The notes beneath the pieces were generated by a model that saw only the letters and a list, made by a program, of their open reading frames with translations, did no database searches and was not told where the DNA came from. Positions 1 through 9,269 of a stretch of DNA of 64,000 nt are shown one piece after another (the first letter of the stretch is position 1; each line of letters opens with the position of its first letter). Origin of the DNA: Plantactinospora sp039889035. Its GTDB lineage: Bacteria > Actinomycetota > Actinomycetes > Mycobacteriales > Micromonosporaceae. The stretch lies in NCBI GenBank assembly GCA_039889035.1, contig JBDQQY010000030.1:54211-118210 (forward strand). Reading direction: 5' to 3'. The position numbers and the translations under genes are program-made.

Positions 1-978
1 CTGGGTGAGGGCGTTGACCTCGATGGGATCGCCGAGCCGGGTGCCGGTGCCGTGCGTCTCGACGTACCCGATCGTGTCGGCGGGGACGCCGGCGAACTCC
101 AGCGCCCCGGCGACGGCGGCGGCCTGCGCGTCCACGCTGGGCGCGGTGTAGCTGACCTTGCTCGCGGCATCGTTGTTGACGAACGAACCCTTGATCACGG
201 CGTAGATCCGGTTGCGGTCCCGCACCGCGTCGCTGACCGGCTTCAGCACCACCAGCCCGAGCCCGTTGCTGAACACCGTGCCCTGGGCGGATCGGTCGAA
301 GGCGCGGGTGTGCCCGTCCGGCGAGAAGATCGCGTCCTCGTCGTACAGGTAACCGGTCTTCTGGTGCTCCTCCACCGACACCCCGCCCGCGATGGCGACG
401 TCGGACTGCCCGCTCAGCAGGCTCTGGCAGGCCAGGTGCACGGCGACCAGCGACGTCGAGCAGGCGGTCTGGACGGTGACGCTCTCACCGGCCAGGTTCA
501 GCTTGTACGAGGCCCGCGTCGCCAGGTAATCCTTGTCGTTGCCGATCACCCCCTGGTAGCCGCGCACCCGCGACCCGGCCGAGCCCAGCACCGACATCAG
601 GTACGTGCTGCTGCCCGAGCCGGCGTAGAGCGCCACGTGCCGGTCGGTACGGGTGAGGTCCTCCCCAGCGTCCTCGACCGCCTCCCACGCGCACTCCAGG
701 AACAGCCGGTGCTGGGGATCCATCAGCTCGGCCTCGGCCGGCGAGACGCCGAAGAACGCGGCGTCGAAGAGGTCCGCGTCCTCGAGCACCCCGGCGGCCG
801 CCACGAACCGCGGGTCGGCCGGATCCACCGGAAAGTACGGCGACTCCTGCCGCTCCCCGGCCGGGAAAAACGAGATCGACTCCACGCCCCCGGCCAGGTT
901 GTCCCAGAACCGCTCCAGGCTCCCGGCGCCGGGACAGCGGATCGCCATCCCGACGATCGCGATGTCCGTGTCGTTCAC
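1..978 (-). CDS. Type I polyketide synthase, ketosynthase domain (5' part only)
   Basis: This is the N-terminal part of a modular PKS that continues past the left edge; 326 codons are visible. The protein starts directly with a ketosynthase: AIVGMAIRCPGAG at the N terminus, the active-site cysteine in TACSTSL near residue 170, and VETHGTGT (first catalytic His) close to the edge. It should catalyse decarboxylative Claisen condensation, extending the chain passed on by the preceding NRPS. The GTG start overlaps the NRPS stop by 4 bp (GTGA), with a GGGGGAG ribosome site inside the NRPS 3' end, so the two are translationally coupled and probably consecutive in the assembly line. No N-terminal docking helix precedes the KS. 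The identity of the extender unit and the rest of the module cannot be seen. KS assignment is very safe. Confidence 0.95.
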   Translation of the reverse strand, partial: MNDTDIAIVGMAIRCPGAGSLERFWDNLAGGVESISFFPAGERQESPYFPVDPADPRFVAAAGVLEDADLFDAAFFGVSPAEAELMDPQHRLFLECAWEAVEDAGEDLTRTDRHVALYAGSGSSTYLMSVLGSAGSRVRGYQGVIGNDKDYLATRASYKLNLAGESVTVQTACSTSLVAVHLACQSLLSGQSDVAIAGGVSVEEHQKTGYLYDEDAIFSPDGHTRAFDRSAQGTVFSNGLGLVVLKPVSDAVRDRNRIYAVIKGSFVNNDAASKVSYTAPSVDAQAAAVAGALEFAGVPADTIGYVETHGTGTRLGDPIEVNALTQ

Positions 979-3900
979 ACGCTCTCCCCCAGATTCATTC
1001 CCGTTTCCCCCTCTTCCCGCTCCCCGTCGCCGCGCCGGCCGGGGCGCGGGCGCATCCGGCCGAGGCGATCCCGGCGCCGGGCCGCCACGCCCCGGCCGCG
1101 CTCGATCCGCCCGCTGGCGCCGCGCCCGTCCGGCCCGAGCCGGGTGGCGAGCGCGTGGATCGTCGGATGTTGAAAGAGCGCGACCACCGGCAGTTCCACG
1201 TCGAACGCGTCGACCACCAGCTCGTGCACCCGGATCAGACTCACCGAGGTCCCGCCCAGGTCGAAGAAGTTGTCATGGATGCCGACCTGGCCGACGCCGA
1301 GCACGGCGGTCCAGATCCCGGTCAGCCGACGCTGCACCGCCGACTGCGGTGCGACGAACGCCTCGCCCAGGTCCGGTCGGGCGCCGGACGGCTCCGGCAA
1401 CGCCCGCCGGTCCACCTTCCCGCTGGCGGTGCGGGGCAGGTCGGGCAGCGCGACAAGCACCGATGGCACGAGGTGCTCGGGCAGTCGCTCGCGCAGGTGC
1501 CGGCGCAGCGCGTCGGTGGGCGTCCCGACGCCGGGCTCGCGGACGACGTACCCGACCAGCCGGGCCCCACCCGCACCGTCGGTGCGCGCGGCGACCGCAC
1601 TGACCCGTACCGCCGGGTGCGCGTCGAGCACGGCCTCGACCTCGGCCGGGTCGACCCGGAACCCGCGCACCTTCACCTGGTGGTCGCGGCGACCCAGGTA
1701 CTCCAGCTCCCCGTCGGCCCGGCGGCGCACCAGGTCCCCGGTGCGGTACATGCGCGCCCCCGGCACCCGGCTGAACGGGTCGGGGACGAACCGCGCCGCC
1801 GTGTGGGCCGGCGCGGCCAGGTAGCCCCGGGCCAGTCCGGCGCCGCCGACGCACAGCTCGCCCGGCACTCCGGCGGGCACCGGCTGCCCCGCGCCGTCGA
1901 GCACGTACGCGCGCACGTTCCAGATGGGCCGGCCGACCGGCACCGAACCGGTTGGCGCGGGCACCGAACCGGTTGGGGCGGGCACCGCGTCCGGGCCGGG
2001 ATCGTCGAACCAGGTCGCGTCCCAGACCTCCGAGGTCCCGTAGAGGTTGTGCAGCCGCGCGCCCGGTGCGGCGTTCCGGAACCGGCGCCACAGCTCCCAG
2101 GGCAGCGGCTCGCCGCTGCTGACCCAGAAGGTCAGGTCCGGCAGCCGCCGGCCCAGGTCGGGGTGGGCGTCCAGCATCGCCCGCAGCAGGGTGGGTACCA
2201 GCCAGAGCTGGGTCACCCGGGCCTCGGCGAGCGCCGACACCAGCGTGTGCGGGTCGCGTACGGCCGCGTCGGGGACGATCACCGACTCGACGCCGCCCAA
2301 CAGCGGGCCGAGCAGCTCCCACAGCGAATCGACGAACCCGACCGCGGTCTTCTGGCAGCCCACCTCGCCGGGCCGGAACGGGTGCGCCCGCCACATCCAG
2401 GCCAGCCGGTTGAGGACCTGCCGGTGCTCCACCGCGACGCCCTTGGGCGACCCGGTCGACCCGGACGTGAAGACGACGTAGGCGAGGTGGTCGGGGCGGG
2501 CCGTCCACCCCGGATCGGAACCGTCGTGCGCCGCGATGGCGTCCCGCTCCGCGTCCAGCTGGACGGTAGGCCGACCGGGCCGGGCCAGCTCGTCCCCGAG
2601 GTCTGCCCGGGTCAGCAGCACCCCGGCCCGCGCCGTGTCCAACATGGACGCCAGTCGCGCGGGCGGGTGCGCCGGGTCGAGCGGCAGGTAGACCCCGCCC
2701 GCCTTGAGCACACCGAGCAGCGCCACCGGCAGGTCGAGGCCGCGCTCCAGGCGTACCCCCACCACGGTCTCCGCCCCGACCCCCCGGGCCCGCAGGTGCC
2801 GGGCGAGCCGGTTGGCCCGGGTGTTCAGCGTCGCGAAGCTGAGCCGCTCAGCGCCGCAGCGGAACGCGGTGGCCGCCGGCGTCCAGGCGACCCGCTGCTC
2901 GAACAGCCCGGTCAGGCTCGCCTCCGGCAGCGGCTCCGGGGCGCCGACGAGCACCACCGCCGCCGAGCGCTCTCCGGCGGGCGCCAGGGAGAGCCGGGAG
3001 ACCGGCCGATCCGGCTCGGTGGCGATTCCCCACAGCAGGGCACGGAAGTGCCGGGCCAGCCGCGCCACCGTGTCGGGGTCGAACAGGCCGGTGTCGAACG
3101 TCCACAGGCCGGCCAGGCCGGTCGGGGTCCCGGTCAGCAGGAGCGCGAGGTCGAACTGCGCTCCTCGCGGGTCGAGCGGCATCGACTCGACGGTCAGGTC
3201 GCCGAGGCGTACCCGCTGGCCGGCGACGCCGTGCACGGCGGCGGCCAGCCCGCCGACGTCCAGGTGCCCGGCCTGGAGCGCGAAGGTGGTCTGGAAGACC
3301 GGCGTGCGGCTCAGCTCCCTGGGCGCCCCGAGGTCGTCGACGAGGTGCGGGAACGGGTACTCCTGGTGCTCCAGGGCGCGCAGCACGGTCGAGCGGAGCT
3401 GGCGCAGCAGATCGGCGCCGGACGGGTCGCCGTCGAACCGGGCGCGCAGCGGCACCAGGTTGGACAGGTAGCCCACCACGCCCGCCAGCTCGGCGCGACC
3501 GCGCGCGGCCACCGGCGTCCCCACGACGATGTCGTCGTCGCCGGTGTAGCGGTGCAGCAACGCCTGGTATCCGGCCAGCAGGACGGTGTAGAGCGTGGTG
3601 CCTTCGCGCTCGGCCACGGCGCGCAGCCGGGCGACGAGCGCCTCGTCGAGGTCCGTGCGGTGGGTGGCGCCAGCCTGGCCGCGCACTGCCGGGCGGGGCC
3701 GGTCGGTGGGCAGATGCAGGCACGGCGGGGCGCCGGCCAGCTCGGCGCGCCAGTACGCCCGCAGCCGTTCGCCGTCCGGCCCGGCGAGCGACCGGGCCTG
3801 CTGCCGCACATGGTCGGCGTACTGCGGTGCGTGCTGTCGCACGTGGTCGGCGTGCTGCGGTGTGGCGAGCGCGGCCGGCTTCCCGACGCCCGCCCGGGCC

Positions 3901-6557
3901 GTCCGATACTCGGCGGACAGCTCGCGCAGCAGCAGTTCGACCGACCAGAAGTCGGCGGCGATGTGGTGCACCGCCAGCAGCAGCACCTGACCGGCGCCGG
4001 CGCTCGCACCGGCGAACAGGTGCACCCGCAGGACCGGCCCGTCGCGCAGCTCGAACGGGCGGTCGGCGGACTCCGCCAGCCGGTCCCGCAGGAGCTGGTC
4101 GTCCCATCCGGCCGCGTCGATGTGCTCGAACCAGCCGTCGATCCGGTCGTGCACCCGCTGCACGGGGTTGCCGGCAACGGTCGGGTACGTGGTGCGCAGG
4201 ATCGCGTGCCGGTCGACCAGCGCCTCGACCGCCCGCCGCAGCGCCGGTACGTCGAGATCGGCGGCGACCCGCACCGCGCAGGCGAGGTTGTTGGCGGCGC
4301 TGCCCGGCGCCATCCGGTGCAACGTCCACATCGCCCGCTGGCCGGCCGACAGCGGGCAGTCGTGGCGAGCCTCCCCCACCGGCTCAGCGCGGGTGGCCGG
4401 CTCGCTCGCGGGGGCGTCCAGGGCGGCGAGCACGTCCACGGCGAGGTCCGCGACGCTGCCGCCGCCCAGGATGCGGCCCAGCGACACCGGGACGCCGGTG
4501 CCTACCTCGATCTCGTGCTGCAGGCCGATGGCGGTGACCGAGTCGATGCCCAGCTCGCCCAGCGGACGGCCCGGGTCGAGATCGGCCGCCCCGCGGCCCA
4601 GCGCCCGGGCAGCCCGGTCGTGAACGAAGCCCGTCACCCGCTCGACCCGGGCGTCCTCGTCGAGCGCGGCGAACAGCTCCGGGGTGAGCGCCACCGGCGG
4701 CCCTCCGGCCGCCTCGGCAGTGCCAGCATCCTCGGCATCCCCGGCCAGGACGTCCCGGGCGACCACGGGCAGCGTGCCGTCGAGAAACCGGGCCCGGCAC
4801 CGATGCCGCTGGATCTTGCCGCTGGTGGTCCTTGGGATGGCACCTGCGCGGATCAGCACCACGGCGTACGGCTGCACCTGGTGCTCCTCGGCTATCCGGG
4901 CGCGGATCGCGGCCACCACCGCCGTTGGCTCCGCCGCGCCTTCGCGGCGGCCAGGCGCGACCTCGTGCACGACGACCAGTTGCTCCCGGCCGTCCTGCGT
5001 CACCGCGAAGGCCGCCCCGGCACCCGGGCGCAGGGCCGGGTGTGCCCGGCCCGCCGTCGACTCGATGTCCTGGGGATAGTGGTTGCGTCCCCGGATGACG
5101 ACGAGATCCTTGAGCCGACCGGTCACGAAGAGCTCGCCCCCGTCGAGGAAGCCCAGGTCGCCGGTGCGCAGGAAGGCAGCGCCACGCTCATCGTCGGCCC
5201 CGAGCCCGGCGTCGGGAAGCGCGTCGGCCCGAAGCCGGGCGTCGGGAAGCGCGTCGGGGGCGCCGTCGGATGCGCCGGGTGGGCTCGGGTGGGCGCCGAA
5301 GGTGCGCGCGGTCTCCTCCGGCCGGCCCCAGTAGCCGCGCGCCACGCTCGGCCCGCTCACCCAGATCTCGCCGACCCGCCCCGCCGGGCAGGGCCGGCCG
5401 GTGTGCGGGTCGACGATACGGATGCGCTGGTCCGGCAGCGGCCGGCCGCAGCCCACCAGCACCTGGCCCGGCTGGCCGGGCCCGGTGGGGACGGCCCGCC
5501 CCTGCGCCAGCGCCGCACGGGAGAAGTCCCGGGTCACCGGCGGCGCCCCCCAGTCGCGGCCGCTCACCAGCAGGGTCGCCTCCGCCAGCCCGTAACAGGG
5601 GTGGAACGCGTCGTACCGGAACCCGCAGTCGGCGAAGTACTCCGCGAAGCGCTCCATCGTCTCGGCCCGCACCGGCTCGGCGCCGGTGAACGCCAGCCGC
5701 CAGCCGCTGAGGTCCAGGCCGGCGCGCTCGTGCGGCGCAATCCGCCGCACCGCCATGTCGTACGCGAAGTTGGGGCCGCCGCTGTGACTCGCCCGCAAGT
5801 CCGCGATGGCTCGCAGCCAGCGCAACGGCGCGCGCAGAAACGACGTCGGCGACATGAGGGTCACCGGGAACCCGGCGAAGAGCGGTTGCAGCAATCCGCC
5901 GATCAACCCCATGTCGTGGTACGGCGGAAGCCACACCACCGCGCGGGTGTCCGGCCCGGCGCCGAAGGACCTGCTGATGTGGGCCAGGTTGTGCATGAGG
6001 TTCGCGTGGGTCAGCACCACGCCCCGCGGCTCGGCAGTGGACCCGGAGGTGTACTGCACCAGCGCGACGGCGTCGCCCGCCGGAGCGGCGAACGGCGGCG
6101 GTGCCGCGCCACCCGGCGATCTGCCGTCCGAGATGGATGGTGAATCAGTAGCCACCATGGGCGGCCATCCGCCCGGCATCGGCACCTCCGCCAGGGTGCG
6201 GCGCGCCGCGTCGGCGGTGGTGAGCGCCACGGCCGGGCGCACGCCGGCGACGATGCCGGCCAGCCGGGCCGCGGAGAGATTCGCCTCGGCGGGATACGCC
6301 GGCACCGCCACGACACCGGCGTACCAGCAGCCGAAGAGGGCGCCGACGTATTCCAGGCCCGGCGGGTGGAGCAGCAGCGCCCGGTCGCCCGGGGAGCAGT
6401 GCACGGCCAGCTGGGCGGCAACGGCTCGGGCCCGGGCCGCCAGCGTCCGGTAGTCCCACCGGGCCTCGACCTCGGTGCCGTCCGCCAGGAACGTGTAGGC
6501 GACCCGGTCCGGCTCTTCGTCAGCCCTCCGGAGGAGGACGTCGACCAGGGTGCTCAT
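975..6557 (-). CDS. NRPS with fatty-acyl-AMP ligase loading: FAAL-ACP-C-A-PCP
   Basis: This 1860-residue assembly-line starter has a FAAL domain at about 1-600 (YTSGSTAEPRG near 170; GLAEATL), an ACP near 670 with GIDSVTA, and a condensation domain with HHIAADFWS near 865. An adenylation domain follows (FTSGSTGSPKG near 1365; NLYGTSE), then a PCP near 1768 (DLGGTSVSL). There is no thioesterase, so the chain passes to the downstream PKS. The FAAL should activate a fatty acid as acyl-AMP and load the ACP, and the C domain then acylates the first amino acid. The A domain has FVDS where alpha-amino-acid domains have FDxS, so the Asp that holds the alpha-amino group (position 235) is Val. My hand-read code V-D-W-W-V-S-L-W-D-K resembles that of beta-alanine domains. 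The ATG at 6557 was chosen because it overlaps the acylase stop (ATGA). The linkers carry in-frame tandem repeats. Confidence 0.92.
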   Translation of the reverse strand: MSTLVDVLLRRADEEPDRVAYTFLADGTEVEARWDYRTLAARARAVAAQLAVHCSPGDRALLLHPPGLEYVGALFGCWYAGVVAVPAYPAEANLSAARLAGIVAGVRPAVALTTADAARRTLAEVPMPGGWPPMVATDSPSISDGRSPGGAAPPPFAAPAGDAVALVQYTSGSTAEPRGVVLTHANLMHNLAHISRSFGAGPDTRAVVWLPPYHDMGLIGGLLQPLFAGFPVTLMSPTSFLRAPLRWLRAIADLRASHSGGPNFAYDMAVRRIAPHERAGLDLSGWRLAFTGAEPVRAETMERFAEYFADCGFRYDAFHPCYGLAEATLLVSGRDWGAPPVTRDFSRAALAQGRAVPTGPGQPGQVLVGCGRPLPDQRIRIVDPHTGRPCPAGRVGEIWVSGPSVARGYWGRPEETARTFGAHPSPPGASDGAPDALPDARLRADALPDAGLGADDERGAAFLRTGDLGFLDGGELFVTGRLKDLVVIRGRNHYPQDIESTAGRAHPALRPGAGAAFAVTQDGREQLVVVHEVAPGRREGAAEPTAVVAAIRARIAEEHQVQPYAVVLIRAGAIPRTTSGKIQRHRCRARFLDGTLPVVARDVLAGDAEDAGTAEAAGGPPVALTPELFAALDEDARVERVTGFVHDRAARALGRGAADLDPGRPLGELGIDSVTAIGLQHEIEVGTGVPVSLGRILGGGSVADLAVDVLAALDAPASEPATRAEPVGEARHDCPLSAGQRAMWTLHRMAPGSAANNLACAVRVAADLDVPALRRAVEALVDRHAILRTTYPTVAGNPVQRVHDRIDGWFEHIDAAGWDDQLLRDRLAESADRPFELRDGPVLRVHLFAGASAGAGQVLLLAVHHIAADFWSVELLLRELSAEYRTARAGVGKPAALATPQHADHVRQHAPQYADHVRQQARSLAGPDGERLRAYWRAELAGAPPCLHLPTDRPRPAVRGQAGATHRTDLDEALVARLRAVAEREGTTLYTVLLAGYQALLHRYTGDDDIVVGTPVAARGRAELAGVVGYLSNLVPLRARFDGDPSGADLLRQLRSTVLRALEHQEYPFPHLVDDLGAPRELSRTPVFQTTFALQAGHLDVGGLAAAVHGVAGQRVRLGDLTVESMPLDPRGAQFDLALLLTGTPTGLAGLWTFDTGLFDPDTVARLARHFRALLWGIATEPDRPVSRLSLAPAGERSAAVVLVGAPEPLPEASLTGLFEQRVAWTPAATAFRCGAERLSFATLNTRANRLARHLRARGVGAETVVGVRLERGLDLPVALLGVLKAGGVYLPLDPAHPPARLASMLDTARAGVLLTRADLGDELARPGRPTVQLDAERDAIAAHDGSDPGWTARPDHLAYVVFTSGSTGSPKGVAVEHRQVLNRLAWMWRAHPFRPGEVGCQKTAVGFVDSLWELLGPLLGGVESVIVPDAAVRDPHTLVSALAEARVTQLWLVPTLLRAMLDAHPDLGRRLPDLTFWVSSGEPLPWELWRRFRNAAPGARLHNLYGTSEVWDATWFDDPGPDAVPAPTGSVPAPTGSVPVGRPIWNVRAYVLDGAGQPVPAGVPGELCVGGAGLARGYLAAPAHTAARFVPDPFSRVPGARMYRTGDLVRRRADGELEYLGRRDHQVKVRGFRVDPAEVEAVLDAHPAVRVSAVAARTDGAGGARLVGYVVREPGVGTPTDALRRHLRERLPEHLVPSVLVALPDLPRTASGKVDRRALPEPSGARPDLGEAFVAPQSAVQRRLTGIWTAVLGVGQVGIHDNFFDLGGTSVSLIRVHELVVDAFDVELPVVALFQHPTIHALATRLGPDGRGASGRIERGRGVAARRRDRLGRMRPRPGRRGDGEREEGETGMNLGESV

Positions 6558-9193
6558 GGCGTGAACACGAGCGTGTGGGTGGCGTCGGCGACGATCGACG
6601 GCCGCGACCAGTGCCAGGGCAACATCCGGCCGGTGCGCCACAGGTCGAGCTGGTCGGCGTAGTTGGGATGGTAGGCATGGCCGGAGTTGCCGGTCAGCTG
6701 GATCCACCGAGCATTGTCCACATCGGACATGTCGATGACCATGCGCATCGACGGCGCCTCGGTGACCCCGTACCAGTACGGCGCGTACCAGCCGTTGGCG
6801 TTGACGGCGTCGGTGCCGCCGGCCGTCTCGACCGGACCGCGGTTGAACAACGCCTCGACCATCCCGATCCCGGACTCACCCAGGCCCGGCTCGCGCAGGG
6901 TCAGGGTGTGCATCCGACCCCAGCGCCACTGTTGCGGGTCGTCGCCCTGCGCGTCGACCAGCTCCGTGTACGCCTCCGACAGCGCCAGGGCGAGCACGGC
7001 GTCGCGGCCTTCGACCTGCGGTGTACCCGGCCGGTCCCACCACGACGAGCCGGGCTCGGCCAGCAGTCCGCGCAGCACGTGCATCCAGCGGTCGCCCCCG
7101 CCCGGCGGCTCGGTGGCCGGCAGTTCATCGAAGAGCAGCGACATCAACCGCCGCCAGGCCGCGTTGAAGTACGCCGCCGCGGCGGCACTGCGCGCCGTAC
7201 CGCTGCTGTCCCGGCCACCGGCCGGCTGCTGGAAGTCCCACCCCCGGAGGAGGTCGAGCGCGGCGGCCTCGCCCCGGTCCACCGTTCCCGCCGTGCCGGC
7301 TGCCGCGAGCAGGGCCGGCACCAGGATCGGCGCCACAGCGCTCCGGTTGTCGAAGAGCATCCGCTCCATGTCCGGCACGCTGATCGGGCCCGCAGCGGCC
7401 GCCTCGTCCAGCAGAGTGTGGATGCGGTCGCTGCGATAGCCGTACGGCCAGTCGCCGGAGAGCAGCCGCTGGTACTGCGGGCCCACGGCGGGCTGGTTGG
7501 CGCTGACGATCCGACCGGAGGGCGGGTTGAGCACATGGGGCAGTTCCGCGAACGCGACCTGCCCCTGCCAGTCGTATGTGGAATCCCAACCGGGCGACAC
7601 CCACTCGCCGTCGCCCGTCTCGCGCACCGGCACCCGGCCGGACGCCTGGTAGCCGATGTTGCCGTCCGCATCGGCGTAGAGAACGTTCTGCGCGGGCGCC
7701 TCGGACAACGCCACCGCGGCGCGAAATTCCTTCCAGTCGCCGGCCTGGTTGAGCGCGAGCACCCCGTCCATGCCCCGGCCGGGCTCCGAACCGGTCCACG
7801 CCAGGGACACCGCATAGCCGTCGCCCGTGCCGGCTGTCGCACCCGCCGGGGCAGTTGGCAGGCGTACGGGCGGCGAGGCGGCGATGCCGCCCAGGGTGTC
7901 GTCGACGGGGGACAGCAGTGGCCCCCGGTGGGTTTGCCGCACCCGCACGATGACGTCGTCGCCGCCGGCGACCCGGATCGTCTCCTCACGCACCCGCAGG
8001 TCGCGCCATTCGCCGTCCACCTGGTACCGGTCGCCGTCGATCCGTTCGAGGTAGAGGTCGGTCGCGTCGACGCCGAGGTTCGTCAGTGCCCAGGCGATCC
8101 GGGCGTTGTGCCCGATCATGACGCCGGGCAGCCCGGCAAAGGTGAAGCCAGCCACCTGGTAACCGCAGGCACAGTGCAGACCCATCTGATACCAGGGGCC
8201 GGGCATGCTCACCCCCAGGTGCGGGTCATTGGTCAGGATCGGCGCGCCCGACTCGGTCAGCGCACCACTGACCACCCACGCGTTGGATCCGATTCCGGTG
8301 CCCGGCCCGCCGATCAGGTACGGCACCGCGTCCACCGCGGCGGAGACCGCGCCCAGCGTTCCGGCGGCGGCGGTCAGGTCCTCCGCCGGCACGCCGCCCG
8401 CTGCCGCCCCGCCGGCCGCGCCACCGGGCTGGGCGGCGGGGTCGAAGGCGCCGTCGACGATCCGGCCACCGGTGACGGCTGGCGCGTGTGTGGCGTACGG
8501 GTAGTCAGGGAACAGCTCCGCCACCTGGGCCCGGGTGAGCCCGGCGGCGAGCAGCACCGCCCGGTTCTGCTCCTCGTGCATGTTGCCGCGCAGGTCCCAG
8601 GCAGTCGCCTTGAGCCAGGCGAGGCTGTCGACCGGCACCCAGGGCTCCACCCGGTACCCGGAGTTCCGCAGGTCCAGCAGCGCGTACTGGAGTGCCTTGC
8701 GAGCGTTCGCCGCCGACCCGCCGGTCTGCTCGATCCAGGCATTGACTCCGTCGGCGTACGCGGTCAGGTAGCGCTGTGTCTCCGGCGAGAGGAGCGCCCA
8801 TTCGGCCTCGGCGACCTGCCGCCAGCCGAGGGTCCGCAGGAACATGTCACTGCCTACCAGGTCCTTCCCGAACAGCTCGGCCAGGCGCCCGCTGGTGACG
8901 CGCCGCCGCAGATCCATCTCCCAGAACCTGTCCTGGGCGTGTACGTAGCCCTGCGCGCGAAACAGATCCTCGGCCGTTTCGGCGTACAGCTGCGGTATCC
9001 CGTTGGCGTCCCGATACACCGTCACCGGCGCGGACAGCCCCGCCAGGGTCAGCTCTCCGCCGTGCCGGGGAAACGGCCGTCGCACCGCCCACACCGCCAC
9101 CAGCCCGGCCAGCACCGCCAGCACGGTGACCGTCGCGAGCCCCCACAGCGCCGTACGGCGCAGTCTCGGTGGCCACGATCGGGGCAGCTTCAT
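6554..9193 (-). CDS. Penicillin-acylase family Ntn-hydrolase, membrane-anchored
   Basis: An 879-residue penicillin amidase (S45) family protein, probably exported. The N terminus has basic residues, then a hydrophobic segment at about 14-36, fitting a signal anchor or uncleaved signal peptide. The autocatalytic cleavage and nucleophile site is GIGSNAWVV, with the Ser near residue 302 expected to become the beta-chain N terminus. Family members cleave amide bonds of acylated substrates; relatives such as PvdQ remove a fatty acid from a nonribosomal peptide precursor at the membrane. Here the gene overlaps the FAAL-NRPS by 4 bp (ATGA), strongly suggesting the pair put on and later remove a fatty acyl group, as in prodrug maturation or self-resistance. 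That role is inference; a housekeeping or quorum-quenching acylase is the alternative. The start at 9193 sits just before the signal-like segment; longer frames add unrelated sequence. Confidence 0.92.
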   Translation of the reverse strand: MKLPRSWPPRLRRTALWGLATVTVLAVLAGLVAVWAVRRPFPRHGGELTLAGLSAPVTVYRDANGIPQLYAETAEDLFRAQGYVHAQDRFWEMDLRRRVTSGRLAELFGKDLVGSDMFLRTLGWRQVAEAEWALLSPETQRYLTAYADGVNAWIEQTGGSAANARKALQYALLDLRNSGYRVEPWVPVDSLAWLKATAWDLRGNMHEEQNRAVLLAAGLTRAQVAELFPDYPYATHAPAVTGGRIVDGAFDPAAQPGGAAGGAAAGGVPAEDLTAAAGTLGAVSAAVDAVPYLIGGPGTGIGSNAWVVSGALTESGAPILTNDPHLGVSMPGPWYQMGLHCACGYQVAGFTFAGLPGVMIGHNARIAWALTNLGVDATDLYLERIDGDRYQVDGEWRDLRVREETIRVAGGDDVIVRVRQTHRGPLLSPVDDTLGGIAASPPVRLPTAPAGATAGTGDGYAVSLAWTGSEPGRGMDGVLALNQAGDWKEFRAAVALSEAPAQNVLYADADGNIGYQASGRVPVRETGDGEWVSPGWDSTYDWQGQVAFAELPHVLNPPSGRIVSANQPAVGPQYQRLLSGDWPYGYRSDRIHTLLDEAAAAGPISVPDMERMLFDNRSAVAPILVPALLAAAGTAGTVDRGEAAALDLLRGWDFQQPAGGRDSSGTARSAAAAAYFNAAWRRLMSLLFDELPATEPPGGGDRWMHVLRGLLAEPGSSWWDRPGTPQVEGRDAVLALALSEAYTELVDAQGDDPQQWRWGRMHTLTLREPGLGESGIGMVEALFNRGPVETAGGTDAVNANGWYAPYWYGVTEAPSMRMVIDMSDVDNARWIQLTGNSGHAYHPNYADQLDLWRTGRMLPWHWSRPSIVADATHTLVFTP

Positions 9194-9269
9194 GGCCGCG
9201 AAGCGTAGGCAGCACCCGTGATGGACGTCCACAACGCGCGTGCCGTGGGGCGCACAGTGCGCGGGCGTC

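Noticed and set aside
1155..6143. Very long plus-strand open frame opposite the FAAL-NRPS
   Set aside because: Low-complexity Arg/Gly/Pro/Gln-rich translation without domains, produced by high-GC codon bias of the real minus-strand gene.
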